From positions 1 through 8,430 of the forward strand of contig JBKPRX010000048.1 in the NCBI GenBank assembly GCA_046734795.1: 8,430 nucleotides of DNA, in the 5' to 3' direction. The translations under genes were made by a program, and so were the position numbers. The notes beneath the pieces are model-generated. The model saw only the letters and a list, made by a program, of their open reading frames with translations. It made no database searches and had not been told where the DNA came from. This document shows, in pieces, positions 1-6,358 of this stretch. The first letter of the stretch is position 1, and every line of letters starts with the position of its first letter. Origin of the DNA: JBKPRX01 sp046734795. GTDB lineage: Bacteria; Actinomycetota; Thermoleophilia; Gaiellales; Gaiellaceae.

Positions 1-1020
1 GAGCCCGTGCGCACGTTCACGGTGGGCTTCGCGGCTGCGCGCTACGACGAGCGCGCGTACGCGCGAGCGGTGGCGCAACGGTGGTCGACGCAACACGAAG
101 AGATCGTCCTCGAGCCGGATGCCGCGGCCACGCTGCCGCAGTTCGCGGAGGCATTCGACGAGCCGCTCGGCGACGAGGCCGCGCTGCCGCTCTATCTCGT
201 GTGCGAGGCGGCGCGCGAGCACGTCACCGTCGCACTCGTGGGCGACGGCGGTGACGAGTCGTTCGCAGGCTACGAGCGCTACGCCGCGTTCGAGCTCGCA
301 AGCCGCGTGCCGTCGAGGCCTGCCGCTGCAGGAGCGCGACTCCTGCGCGCGCTCCCCGCTGCTGGTGAGCGACGGTCGAGCGCTGTTCGCGCGGCGCGCT
401 TCCTCGAAGCAGCCGCCGTACCGCGAAGCGCGCGCTACGCAGAGCTGATGCAGGTCTTCCCGCCGTCGCTCCGCGCAGAGCTCTGGACGGACGAGGTGCT
501 CGCCGAGATCGCCCCGTTGCGGAGCGGCAGCGAGCTGCTCGGCGCGCCGGCGGCCGACGGCATCCGCGGGTTGCAGCGCCTGGATCTCGAGACGTACCTC
601 CCAGGCGACCTGCTGCCGAAGTCCGACATCGCCTCGATGGCGCACTCGCTCGAGCTGCGCTCGCCGCTCCTCGACCACCGCGTCGTCGAGCTCGGGCTGT
701 CGCTGCCGGATTCGCTGCGCCGGCGCGGCCGCACCGGCAAGGTTGCGCTCCGTCGTGCGTTCGCCGACGTCTTGCCGCCGCTCGTGGCGGAACGCGGCAA
801 GAGCGGCTTCGGCGTCCCGCTCGCGGAATGGTTCCGCGGCGAGCTCCGCGAGCTGACCGGCGATGTACTCGGCGAGAGCGAGTGGCTCAGGCGCTCGGCA
901 GTCGACCGGCTGCTCGCAGAGCACGCGGCCGGACGCGCGGATCACGGCCACCGGCTCTGGTGCCTCCTCATGCTCGAGCTCTGGCAGCGCCGCTACGTGC
1001 GCACCGCAGTCGCCGCGTGA
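1..1020 (+). CDS. asnB: Asparagine synthase (glutamine-hydrolysing)-type amidotransferase, C-terminal part (5' end outside window)
   Basis: This is the synthetase half of a class II glutamine amidotransferase. The family activates a carboxylate with ATP and amidates it with ammonia from glutamine. The fragment is open from base 1 and codes 339 residues. Visible landmarks are RTFTVGF near residues 4-10, the aspartate-containing DEPLGDEAALP stretch near 53-63, the signature GDGGDESFAGYERY at 81-94, and the PKSDIASM...SLELRSPLLDH block near 206-226 followed by GKSGFGVPL. All are typical of AsnB. The N-terminal glutaminase with its catalytic Cys and the SGGxDS ATP loop must lie left of the window. 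Family members are usually near 600 residues, so roughly 260-300 are missing. It overlaps the next gene by GTGA. In polysaccharide loci such proteins are often thought to amidate uronic acids or other sugar carboxylates rather than make free asparagine; that role here is inference. No internal frameshift is seen. Confidence 0.93.
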   Translation, partial: EPVRTFTVGFAAARYDERAYARAVAQRWSTQHEEIVLEPDAAATLPQFAEAFDEPLGDEAALPLYLVCEAAREHVTVALVGDGGDESFAGYERYAAFELASRVPSRPAAAGARLLRALPAAGERRSSAVRAARFLEAAAVPRSARYAELMQVFPPSLRAELWTDEVLAEIAPLRSGSELLGAPAADGIRGLQRLDLETYLPGDLLPKSDIASMAHSLELRSPLLDHRVVELGLSLPDSLRRRGRTGKVALRRAFADVLPPLVAERGKSGFGVPLAEWFRGELRELTGDVLGESEWLRRSAVDRLLAEHAAGRADHGHRLWCLLMLELWQRRYVRTAVAA

Positions 1021-2288
1021 GTCGCCGCACGCTTTCCCTCCTCGTCGCCGGCGCTGCGGTGGCGCCGCGACTCGCCGTGCTGCTGCACGAGCGGGGCGCG
1101 ATCCTCGCCGACCACACGGAGAAGAGCGACCGGTTCGCGCAGACGTTCGTCGACAACGGCACGTTCGGCTTCGTTCCGGGCGAGCCGTCGGCGTACACAC
1201 AGCCGCTCTACGGGTGGTTCCTCGTGCCGATCTACTGGATCTTCGGTCGCACGTGGCCGGCCGTCGGGCTCGCGCAGATCGCCGTCGCGACCGTGACGGC
1301 ATTGCTCGTCTTTGCCCTCGCACAACGGCTGCTGTCCGCGCCGTGGGCCGCCGGCGGAGCGATCGCCGCGACGCTCAACCCGTACCTCGTCTGGCACGAC
1401 GTGCACGTCAACCGCGAGATCCTCGACCAGCTGCTCGCCGTTGCACTCGTGCTCGCGACGCTGCGCGCCGTCGATCGCTTCACGCCCAAACGAGCTGCAG
1501 TCCTCGGCCTCGTCAGCGGCCTCGCGATGCTCGGGAACACGCGCCTCTTTGCGCTACCGATCGTCCTCGTCGCCTTCGTGCTCTGGCGGCGCGGCCTGGG
1601 ACGCGGGGCAGTCCTCGGCGCGGCCACGGTGCTCGTCGTCGCCGGCCTCACCGTGACGCCGTGGCTCGTGCGGAACCGCGCGGCCGTCGGTTGCTTCGCG
1701 CTGACGACCGACGGACGCGCGCTGTGGAAGGCAAACAACGAGAAGACTCACTCCGTGCTTGCCCACGGCGGCTGGATCGACGACGTACCGCGGATCGACC
1801 GCACCGAGATCAACCCGGAAGACGCCTACACGCTCTACGTGCGCGACGGTCGCAAGGTGCACGTCGACGAATGCGCGCAGATGACGCGCTACGAGGACCT
1901 CGCGTTCTCGTTCTGGGTCGATCATCCCGCCGACAAGGCGCAGCTTCTGCCGCAGGCAGCGCGCATGCTCTGGAGCCCGCGCGTGACGGAGACGTCCGGC
2001 AGCCCGCAGGAGTCGGCGATGCGCAAGTGGATCGCGCCCGCGTACACGATCGTCGTCTTCGCGCTTGCACTCGTCGGCGTCTGGTTCGTACCGGTGCCGT
2101 TCGCGGTGCTCAGCGTGCTTTTGCTTGCGTACAACACCGTCGCGGCGCTCGCGTTCGCAGGCGCGACCCGTTACCGCGTCTCGTGGGACTTCCTGCTCGT
2201 CGTGATCGCAACCGTGGGTGCCCAGCGCGCGCTCGGCTGGCTGCAACGTCGTGAGCCGGCGCTCGTCCGCGGAGGCGAGCCGACCTGA
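1017..2288 (+). CDS. Multi-pass membrane glycosyltransferase, GT39/ArnT-like
   Basis: This is a predicted integral membrane protein of 423 residues. Hydrophobic segments lie roughly at 6-23, 62-77, 82-105, 136-150, 159-191, 196-216, 339-359, 361-382 and 389-405. A hydrophilic, probably extracytoplasmic region at about 217-338 interrupts them and has cysteines at 226 and 286. The first loop (24-61) is acidic and aromatic. TPWLVRNRAAVGCF followed by LWKANN (about 214-241), and RYRVSWDFLLVV near the C-terminus, match the PW-RN-G-LW-NN and RYR patterns of bacterial GT39/PMT-like enzymes. These use polyprenyl-phosphate sugars to glycosylate an acceptor outside the membrane. The GTG start at 1017 overlaps the upstream TGA as GTGA. 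The frame stays open further left, to 828, but the residues there are Arg/Pro-rich antisense-like sequence inside asnB, so they are excluded. No clear Shine-Dalgarno is seen, which fits coupled reinitiation. Donor and acceptor are unknown. Confidence 0.8.
   Translation: MSRRTLSLLVAGAAVAPRLAVLLHERGAILADHTEKSDRFAQTFVDNGTFGFVPGEPSAYTQPLYGWFLVPIYWIFGRTWPAVGLAQIAVATVTALLVFALAQRLLSAPWAAGGAIAATLNPYLVWHDVHVNREILDQLLAVALVLATLRAVDRFTPKRAAVLGLVSGLAMLGNTRLFALPIVLVAFVLWRRGLGRGAVLGAATVLVVAGLTVTPWLVRNRAAVGCFALTTDGRALWKANNEKTHSVLAHGGWIDDVPRIDRTEINPEDAYTLYVRDGRKVHVDECAQMTRYEDLAFSFWVDHPADKAQLLPQAARMLWSPRVTETSGSPQESAMRKWIAPAYTIVVFALALVGVWFVPVPFAVLSVLLLAYNTVAALAFAGATRYRVSWDFLLVVIATVGAQRALGWLQRREPALVRGGEPT
2271..2275 (+). 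promoter_or_regulatory. Strong Shine-Dalgarno GGAGG ahead of a CTG start
   Basis: A perfect GGAGG lies inside the 3' end of the membrane glycosyltransferase gene, nine bases before the CTG at 2285. It decides the start of the following GT4 gene, because no ATG, GTG or TTG occurs in that frame between the upstream in-frame TGA (2252-2254) and the CTG. Confidence 0.72.
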
Positions 2289-3334
2289 GGGTCGCGCACG
2301 TTCATCGCATCCGCGGGATCGGCGGGTCGGAGCGACACCTGCTGACGCTCCTGCCGGCGCTGGCCGAGCGCGGCATCGAACCGGTGCTCGTCGGGCTGGA
2401 CGATCCCGAGTGGGAGGCGCGCGACTTCTACGGTGCGCTGACCGTTCCGGCGATCCGGATTCCTTCGCCGCGCGATCTCGACCCGCTGCTGCTCGGACGG
2501 CTCGTGCAGAAGCTGCGCGCAGATGTCGTGCACACGCACCTGGTGCATGCCGACGTGTACGGCGGCATCGCCGCGAAGCTGCGCGGCGCAGCGCTCGTGT
2601 CGACGAAGCACAACGACGATCCGTTCCGCACCGGCACCTTTCGTCACGTCGAGCGAACGCTCGGTCGGCTCGCGGACCGCGTGATCGCGATCACCGAGTC
2701 GCTGCGACGGTTCACGGTCGAGAGCGTCGGCATCCCGGCGGCCAAGGTCGAGACGATCCACTACGGGCTCGACGAGCCACCGGCCGCATGGGGAACGAAC
2801 CCGGCGGATCCCGTACCTCCCGGCGCGCGCGTTCTCCTTGCCGTGTCTCGACTCACGCCGCAGAAGGGTCTCGACCTCGCCGTGCGCGCCCTGCCGCTCG
2901 TGCGGAAGCGACACCCCGACGCCGTCCTCGTCGTGCTCGGCGAAGGACCCGAGCGCGCGCGCCTCGAAGCAGACGGCGTCTATCTCCTCGGCCGCGTGCC
3001 GGACGTGGCGGCGTGGCTTCGCCGTTCCGACGTGCTCGTCCATCCCGCGCGCTGGGAGGGCTTCGGCCTCGCGCTCGTCGAGGCGATGCTCACCGCGATC
3101 CCGGTCGTCGCCACGCGCGTGAGCTCGATCCCCGAGATCGTGGCGAACGGCGAGACCGGCCTCCTCGTACCGCCGAACGACCACGAGGCGCTCGCGGCCG
3201 CCCTCGTCAGCGTGCTCGACGATCCGCGCGACTACGGACCCGCGGGGCGCGCGCGCGCTCGGGCCGAGTTCTCGGTCGAGCGGATGACGCGAAAGACGCT
3301 CGCGCTCTACGAGTCGCTGAGCGCGGCCTCGTAG
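2285..3334 (+). CDS. GT4 glycosyltransferase, apparent CTG start
   Basis: This is a retaining, GT-B fold glycosyltransferase (family 4) that should move a sugar from a nucleotide donor to a growing glycan at the cytoplasmic membrane face. It has 349 residues, a normal length. The N-terminal Rossmann half shows the glycine loop GIGGSERHL (11-19) and HTHLVHADVYG (83-93). The C-terminal half shows SRLTPQKGLDL (188-198), the EX7E pair E258/E266 within WEGFGLALVEAM, and TGLLVPP (291-297). The start is placed at CTG 2285, which overlaps the upstream TGA as CTGA behind GGAGG. The first ordinary start, GTG at 2384, would remove beta-strand 1 and the glycine loop, both of which match the convergent neighbour at 3307-4401. 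That neighbour is a clear paralogue, sharing HTHLVHAD-YG, STKH, HYG(L/I)D and a C-terminal LYE. The gene ends the rightward group. Substrate is unknown. Confidence 0.9.
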   Translation: MRVAHVHRIRGIGGSERHLLTLLPALAERGIEPVLVGLDDPEWEARDFYGALTVPAIRIPSPRDLDPLLLGRLVQKLRADVVHTHLVHADVYGGIAAKLRGAALVSTKHNDDPFRTGTFRHVERTLGRLADRVIAITESLRRFTVESVGIPAAKVETIHYGLDEPPAAWGTNPADPVPPGARVLLAVSRLTPQKGLDLAVRALPLVRKRHPDAVLVVLGEGPERARLEADGVYLLGRVPDVAAWLRRSDVLVHPARWEGFGLALVEAMLTAIPVVATRVSSIPEIVANGETGLLVPPNDHEALAAALVSVLDDPRDYGPAGRARARAEFSVERMTRKTLALYESLSAAS

Positions 3335-3337
3335 AGC
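3304..3337. repeat. Inverted repeat at the convergent gene junction, possible bidirectional terminator
   Basis: Two perfect 10-base arms, GCTCTACGAG (3304-3313) and CTCGTAGAGC (3328-3337), are separated by 14 bases. In the rightward transcript the stem can extend through a U-G pair and three further pairs (3315-3317 with 3323-3325) to a five-base loop, with one bulged C at 3327. Both stop codons lie in the arms: TAG at 3332-3334 for the rightward gene and 3309-3307 for the leftward one. Each arm is also the antisense of the other gene's Leu-Tyr-Glu codons, so coding constraint alone could create the symmetry. No T-run follows on either strand, so classical intrinsic termination is not shown. 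Confidence 0.6.
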
Positions 3338-4401
3338 AGCTCGGTCCGGTCCGTGCAGAAGTCCTGGAGGAACCGCGTGAGCGCGCGGCGGCGACCGGCT
3401 TTGCCCATCTCCGCTGCCCGCGGCAGGTCGCCGCAGAGGTCGACGATCGCGGCGCGCAGCGGCTCGAGCTCGCCCGGCGGCACGAGGAGCCCGGTGACGC
3501 CGTCCTCGACGAGCTCGCCGAGTCCGCCGATCGCGGCTGCGATCACCGGGCGCGAGCGTTCCATCGCCTCGAGCGCGACCATCCCGAAGCCCTCGCCCAT
3601 GGACGGCACGACGACGACCGCGGCGCGTTCGATCGCCTGCTGCACGGGCGCGACGTAGCCGAGGAAACGCACCGCATCTGCGATCCCGAGCTCGTGGCAC
3701 AGCGCCCTCAGCGCCGGCTCGAGCGGTCCGCGTCCCGCGATCTCGAGCTCGAGGTTCGGGAGCTCTCGCCGCGCCTCTGCGAACGCGCGCAGAAGCAGCA
3801 CCTGACCCTTGATCGGAATGAGTCGCCCGACACAGAGCAGCGTCGGCTTCCTGCGTCGGTACGCCGCGGGCTCGCCATTCGGGTCGATGCCGTAGTGGAC
3901 GATCTCGAAGTCGGCTCCGCGGAAGCCCTCGACGTCTTCCAGGTAGCGCGCGAGTCCGCGCGAGATCGCGATGTGCACGTGCGCGAGGCTTGCGACGGCG
4001 CGATCGGCGAGGCCGAAGTACGGCGTCTCGCGGAACTCGTTGAAGCCGTGCTTCGTCGAGATGCGCACGGGCACGCGCGCGAGCGTCCCCGCCAGCAAGC
4101 CGTAGGCATCCGCGTGCACGAGATGCGTGTGGAGGATCGCCGGCCGCGTTCGCACGAGATAGCTGACGAGCTTCACAAACGCGATCGGATCGACGTCTGC
4201 GCCGACGGGAATCGCAGCGAGCGGCACGCCGCGTTGCTCGAGCGCGCGCGCGAAGTCCCAGGCGCCCGGCTCGTGCTCGTGCAGCATCAGCATCCGCACA
4301 TCCCAGCCGCGCTCTCTCAGGCGCGGCAGGAGCGACAGGAGGTGCGCCTCGGAGCCCGAGATGCCTGCGACCTTCTGGAAGTGGAGGACGTGGCCGTTCA
4401 T
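3307..4401 (-). CDS. GT4 glycosyltransferase
   Basis: This is a GT-B fold retaining glycosyltransferase of 364 residues, with both halves complete. The N-terminal domain has the glycine loop GISGSEAHL (13-21), LHTHLVHADAYG (90-101) and ISTKHGFNEF. The donor-binding domain has CVGRLIPIKGQ (190-200), IAGRGPLEPAL (221-231), the EX7E pair E270/E278 in GEGFGMVALEAM, and TGLLVPPGELE (303-313). Such enzymes add hexoses or related sugars from NDP- or GDP-donors to lipid-linked intermediates; the sugar cannot be told here. The ATG at 4401 overlaps the TGA of the upstream gene as ATGA, so translation is probably coupled. It is the last gene of the leftward group. Its tail overlaps the tail of the rightward GT4 gene by 28 bases, and the two proteins are paralogues lying in inverted orientation. 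Confidence 0.93.
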   Translation of the reverse strand: MNGHVLHFQKVAGISGSEAHLLSLLPRLRERGWDVRMLMLHEHEPGAWDFARALEQRGVPLAAIPVGADVDPIAFVKLVSYLVRTRPAILHTHLVHADAYGLLAGTLARVPVRISTKHGFNEFRETPYFGLADRAVASLAHVHIAISRGLARYLEDVEGFRGADFEIVHYGIDPNGEPAAYRRRKPTLLCVGRLIPIKGQVLLLRAFAEARRELPNLELEIAGRGPLEPALRALCHELGIADAVRFLGYVAPVQQAIERAAVVVVPSMGEGFGMVALEAMERSRPVIAAAIGGLGELVEDGVTGLLVPPGELEPLRAAIVDLCGDLPRAAEMGKAGRRRALTRFLQDFCTDRTELLYEAALSDS

Positions 4402-5408
4402 CGCGCGCGCATCGCCTCGATGATGCCGTCAGCCCACGTGTCGACCGAATGCCGTGCAGCCACCGCCTCGCGCAGCTCGGGCCTGCGGCGGCGATCGAGC
4501 GAGACGAGCCGCTCGGCAAGAGTCTCCGGCCGCTCGCGCTCGAAGCGGAGCTCGCGCGGCAGTAGCTCGTCGAATACCGGGTTCGAGGCGAGCACCGGCA
4601 AGCACGCCGCAGCGGCCTCGTAGACGACCTTGTCGGGAGCGCCGGCTCGCATGTTGTTGACGAGAGCGTGATTGCGCGCGAAGACGGCCGCAACCTCGCG
4701 ATGTGGCACAGGACCGTCGAGGTCGATCCCGTCGCCCGCGAGGGGCTCGAGCGAGCGCCGGTAGTCCTCCCACTCCGTGTCCGTGCCATGCGCCTCGAGC
4801 TCGACGTCGAGACCCCGCTCCCGCGCGAGAGCAACACCGCGCAGGATCTGCTCCACGCCTTTTGCAGGCGAGTAGCGGCCGAGCACGAGCAAGCGAAGCG
4901 CCTGCGTCTCGGGCGGCTCCGTGCACGCGAACTCCGTGACATCGATCCCGTGGCCGATCGCGTGCAGCTTCTTGGACGGCAACGGATAGGAACGCAGGTC
5001 GACGCTCGTGATCGCAGTCGCCACGCGATCGGCGGCTCGAAGAACGGAGTGCGCCTTCCAGTGCGTGTACCAGAGGACGAGCGGGATTCGCAGCGGACGA
5101 ACGAGCGGCGCGGCCAGAATCGCGAAGAGCGGGATCATGTGCGCGAGCACTCCGTCGGGACGCGGCGAGAGCTCGCGTGCAAGCGCCGCCTCGAAGCGTG
5201 CGCCGCGGGTGACCTGCGTCGACGCACCGAACTCGCGCACGCGCACGTTCGCCGGCAGCGCACCCTTGACCGCGCTGTCGCAGACGACGACAACCTCGTC
5301 GGCGCGAGCGGCAAGCGCGCGCACCTTCGGCACGGTCGCGCCGAGGATCGAATCGTCCGGGTCGATCCGCTGCGTCAGGACGACGAGCTTTCGCACGTTG
5401 CTCGGCAT
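4398..5408 (-). CDS. Divergent GT4-type glycosyltransferase
   Basis: This is a 336-residue protein with two Rossmann-like halves. Recognisable GT4 parts are the linker motif IGHGIDV (151-157), LVLGRYSPAKGVEQIL (174-189), a DGPVPHREVAAVFA stretch (231-244) and NNMRAGAPDKVVYEAAAACLP (251-271). In that last block the second Glu of the EX7E motif is E264, but the first position (256) is Gly and Asp-Lys (259-260) precedes the helix. This DK-E variant occurs in some sugar transferases of this superfamily, so the protein need not be inactive. The ATG at 5408 is chosen because KLVVLTQR, a typical first strand, follows directly; the frame is open to 5795 but that part is antisense to the GNAT gene. 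A GTG at 5396 is an alternative. Only two bases separate it from the upstream GNAT gene, and its stop overlaps the next start. Its C-terminus (HSVDTWADGIIEAM) resembles the tail of the partial gene at 8343-8430. Confidence 0.86.
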   Translation of the reverse strand: MPSNVRKLVVLTQRIDPDDSILGATVPKVRALAARADEVVVVCDSAVKGALPANVRVREFGASTQVTRGARFEAALARELSPRPDGVLAHMIPLFAILAAPLVRPLRIPLVLWYTHWKAHSVLRAADRVATAITSVDLRSYPLPSKKLHAIGHGIDVTEFACTEPPETQALRLLVLGRYSPAKGVEQILRGVALARERGLDVELEAHGTDTEWEDYRRSLEPLAGDGIDLDGPVPHREVAAVFARNHALVNNMRAGAPDKVVYEAAAACLPVLASNPVFDELLPRELRFERERPETLAERLVSLDRRRRPELREAVAARHSVDTWADGIIEAMRAR

Positions 5409-5410
5409 CG

Positions 5411-6358
5411 TCAGAAGATGTCGGTGTCTCCGAGCGTGAAGCGCCAGCGCTCGCGGCCGTGCGGGAGTGCGACGCCCGCCTTGAGCGAACGCCCGATCAG
5501 GCGGATCGCGGCCGGTGTCGGCACGAAGCCTGCTGCGGCGTACGTCCGCTCCTCGCCGCGGTTCGGCATCGCGATCACGACGTCGGCATCCACCGCCTTG
5601 ACGCAGCGCCGGAGCAGCCGAACGCCGTCGCCGCCGACGAGCTCGCAGATCGTGCCGGCGGAGAGGCCGCGGTAGACACCCCAGCCCGCGACCGCGAAGC
5701 CGCGATCCGTAGAGAAGCTCGCGTAGCGCCGCGTCGAGTGGCGGTAGCGCCAGTCGAGATACGGCGCGTCCTTGACGAAGTGGCCCGCCCTCCAATCCGA
5801 CGAGGCGCGCTGGTAGATCTCCTCGTGCTTCGGGCCGAATGCCTCGACCGTCGCGCCTGCCACGACGCCGCCGGCAGGATGACCGCGTTCACGACGATGC
5901 TTCAGCGCACGCAGCGGCCGCTTCGGCCGCGCCCAGAGCCGGAGCCAGCAGAGCTCGTCCCAGCCGAGCTTCGAGACGAAGATCGGCCCGGCCTGCGGGT
6001 TCGTGAATCCGAGCGCGTAGTCGGCGCCCGCCTCCGCCGCGAGGTCGTCGTTGTGGAGCTGGAGGCCGCTGAAGACGCCCTTGCCGCGCCCGCGCGGATG
6101 CGTCATCACGTGGACCGTGAAGGTCGCGAGCCGTGGCTCGCCGTCGACACGGAGCCGCGCGAACGACTGACACGCGGCGCCGATCGTCTCGCCGTCCTCT
6201 TCGGCGAGCGTTACGATGAAGCGACCGGTGGGGTTCTGCTCGAACCACCAGTCGAACTCCTCGGGTGTCCACGACGTGCCGGCGTAGACGTCTCGCATCA
6301 GCGAGAGAAACGCGTCGCGCTTCGCAGGCTCGTATGCGACCCGTTCGAACGACGTCAC
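5411..6358 (-). CDS. GNAT-family N-acyltransferase
   Basis: This 315-residue protein should transfer an acyl group, usually acetyl, from CoA to an amine or hydroxyl. The CoA pyrophosphate loop is visible as MTHPRGRGKGVFSGL (85-99), after a strand TFTVHV and before the LGFTNPQAG...LGW stretch (116-133) typical of GNAT proteins. The N-terminal FDWWFEQNPTG (35-45), the middle YLDWRYRHSTRRY (200-212) and the closing WRFTLGDTDIF (305-315) recall a larger GNAT subgroup often found beside glycosyltransferase genes; a second, weaker GNAT-like half is plausible at about 170-315. The GTG at 6358 overlaps the TGA of the upstream deacetylase gene as GTGA, and valines just before it are GTC, so no closer start exists. 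No Shine-Dalgarno is seen. Context suggests acylation of a sugar, perhaps an amine exposed by the neighbouring deacetylase, but this is inference; the substrate could also be a peptide or other amine. Confidence 0.82.
   Translation of the reverse strand: MTSFERVAYEPAKRDAFLSLMRDVYAGTSWTPEEFDWWFEQNPTGRFIVTLAEEDGETIGAACQSFARLRVDGEPRLATFTVHVMTHPRGRGKGVFSGLQLHNDDLAAEAGADYALGFTNPQAGPIFVSKLGWDELCWLRLWARPKRPLRALKHRRERGHPAGGVVAGATVEAFGPKHEEIYQRASSDWRAGHFVKDAPYLDWRYRHSTRRYASFSTDRGFAVAGWGVYRGLSAGTICELVGGDGVRLLRRCVKAVDADVVIAMPNRGEERTYAAAGFVPTPAAIRLIGRSLKAGVALPHGRERWRFTLGDTDIF

Noticed and set aside
828..1016. N-terminal extension of the membrane glycosyltransferase frame
   Set aside because: The added residues are Arg/Pro-rich and overlap the conserved end of the asparagine synthase; the GTG at 1017 gives a natural hydrophobic start and a GTGA overlap.
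1..1020. Pseudogene status of the asparagine synthase
   Set aside because: The missing N-terminal part is cut off by the window edge; the visible frame is intact with all synthetase motifs.
3338..3400. Classical intrinsic terminator after the palindrome
   Set aside because: No T-run follows the hairpin on either strand, and the arms are explained in part by coding; only a possible terminator is claimed.
2171..4942. A very long minus-strand open frame (over 900 codons) and a similar plus-strand one at 2218-4623
   Set aside because: They run across several well-supported genes, are extremely Arg/Ala/Pro/Ser-rich, show no domain motif, and are the expected effect of high GC removing stop codons in other frames.
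5409..5795. N-terminal extension of the divergent GT4 frame
   Set aside because: It lies over the conserved C-terminal half of the GNAT gene on the same strand in another frame and has no motif; ATG 5408 precedes a typical first strand.
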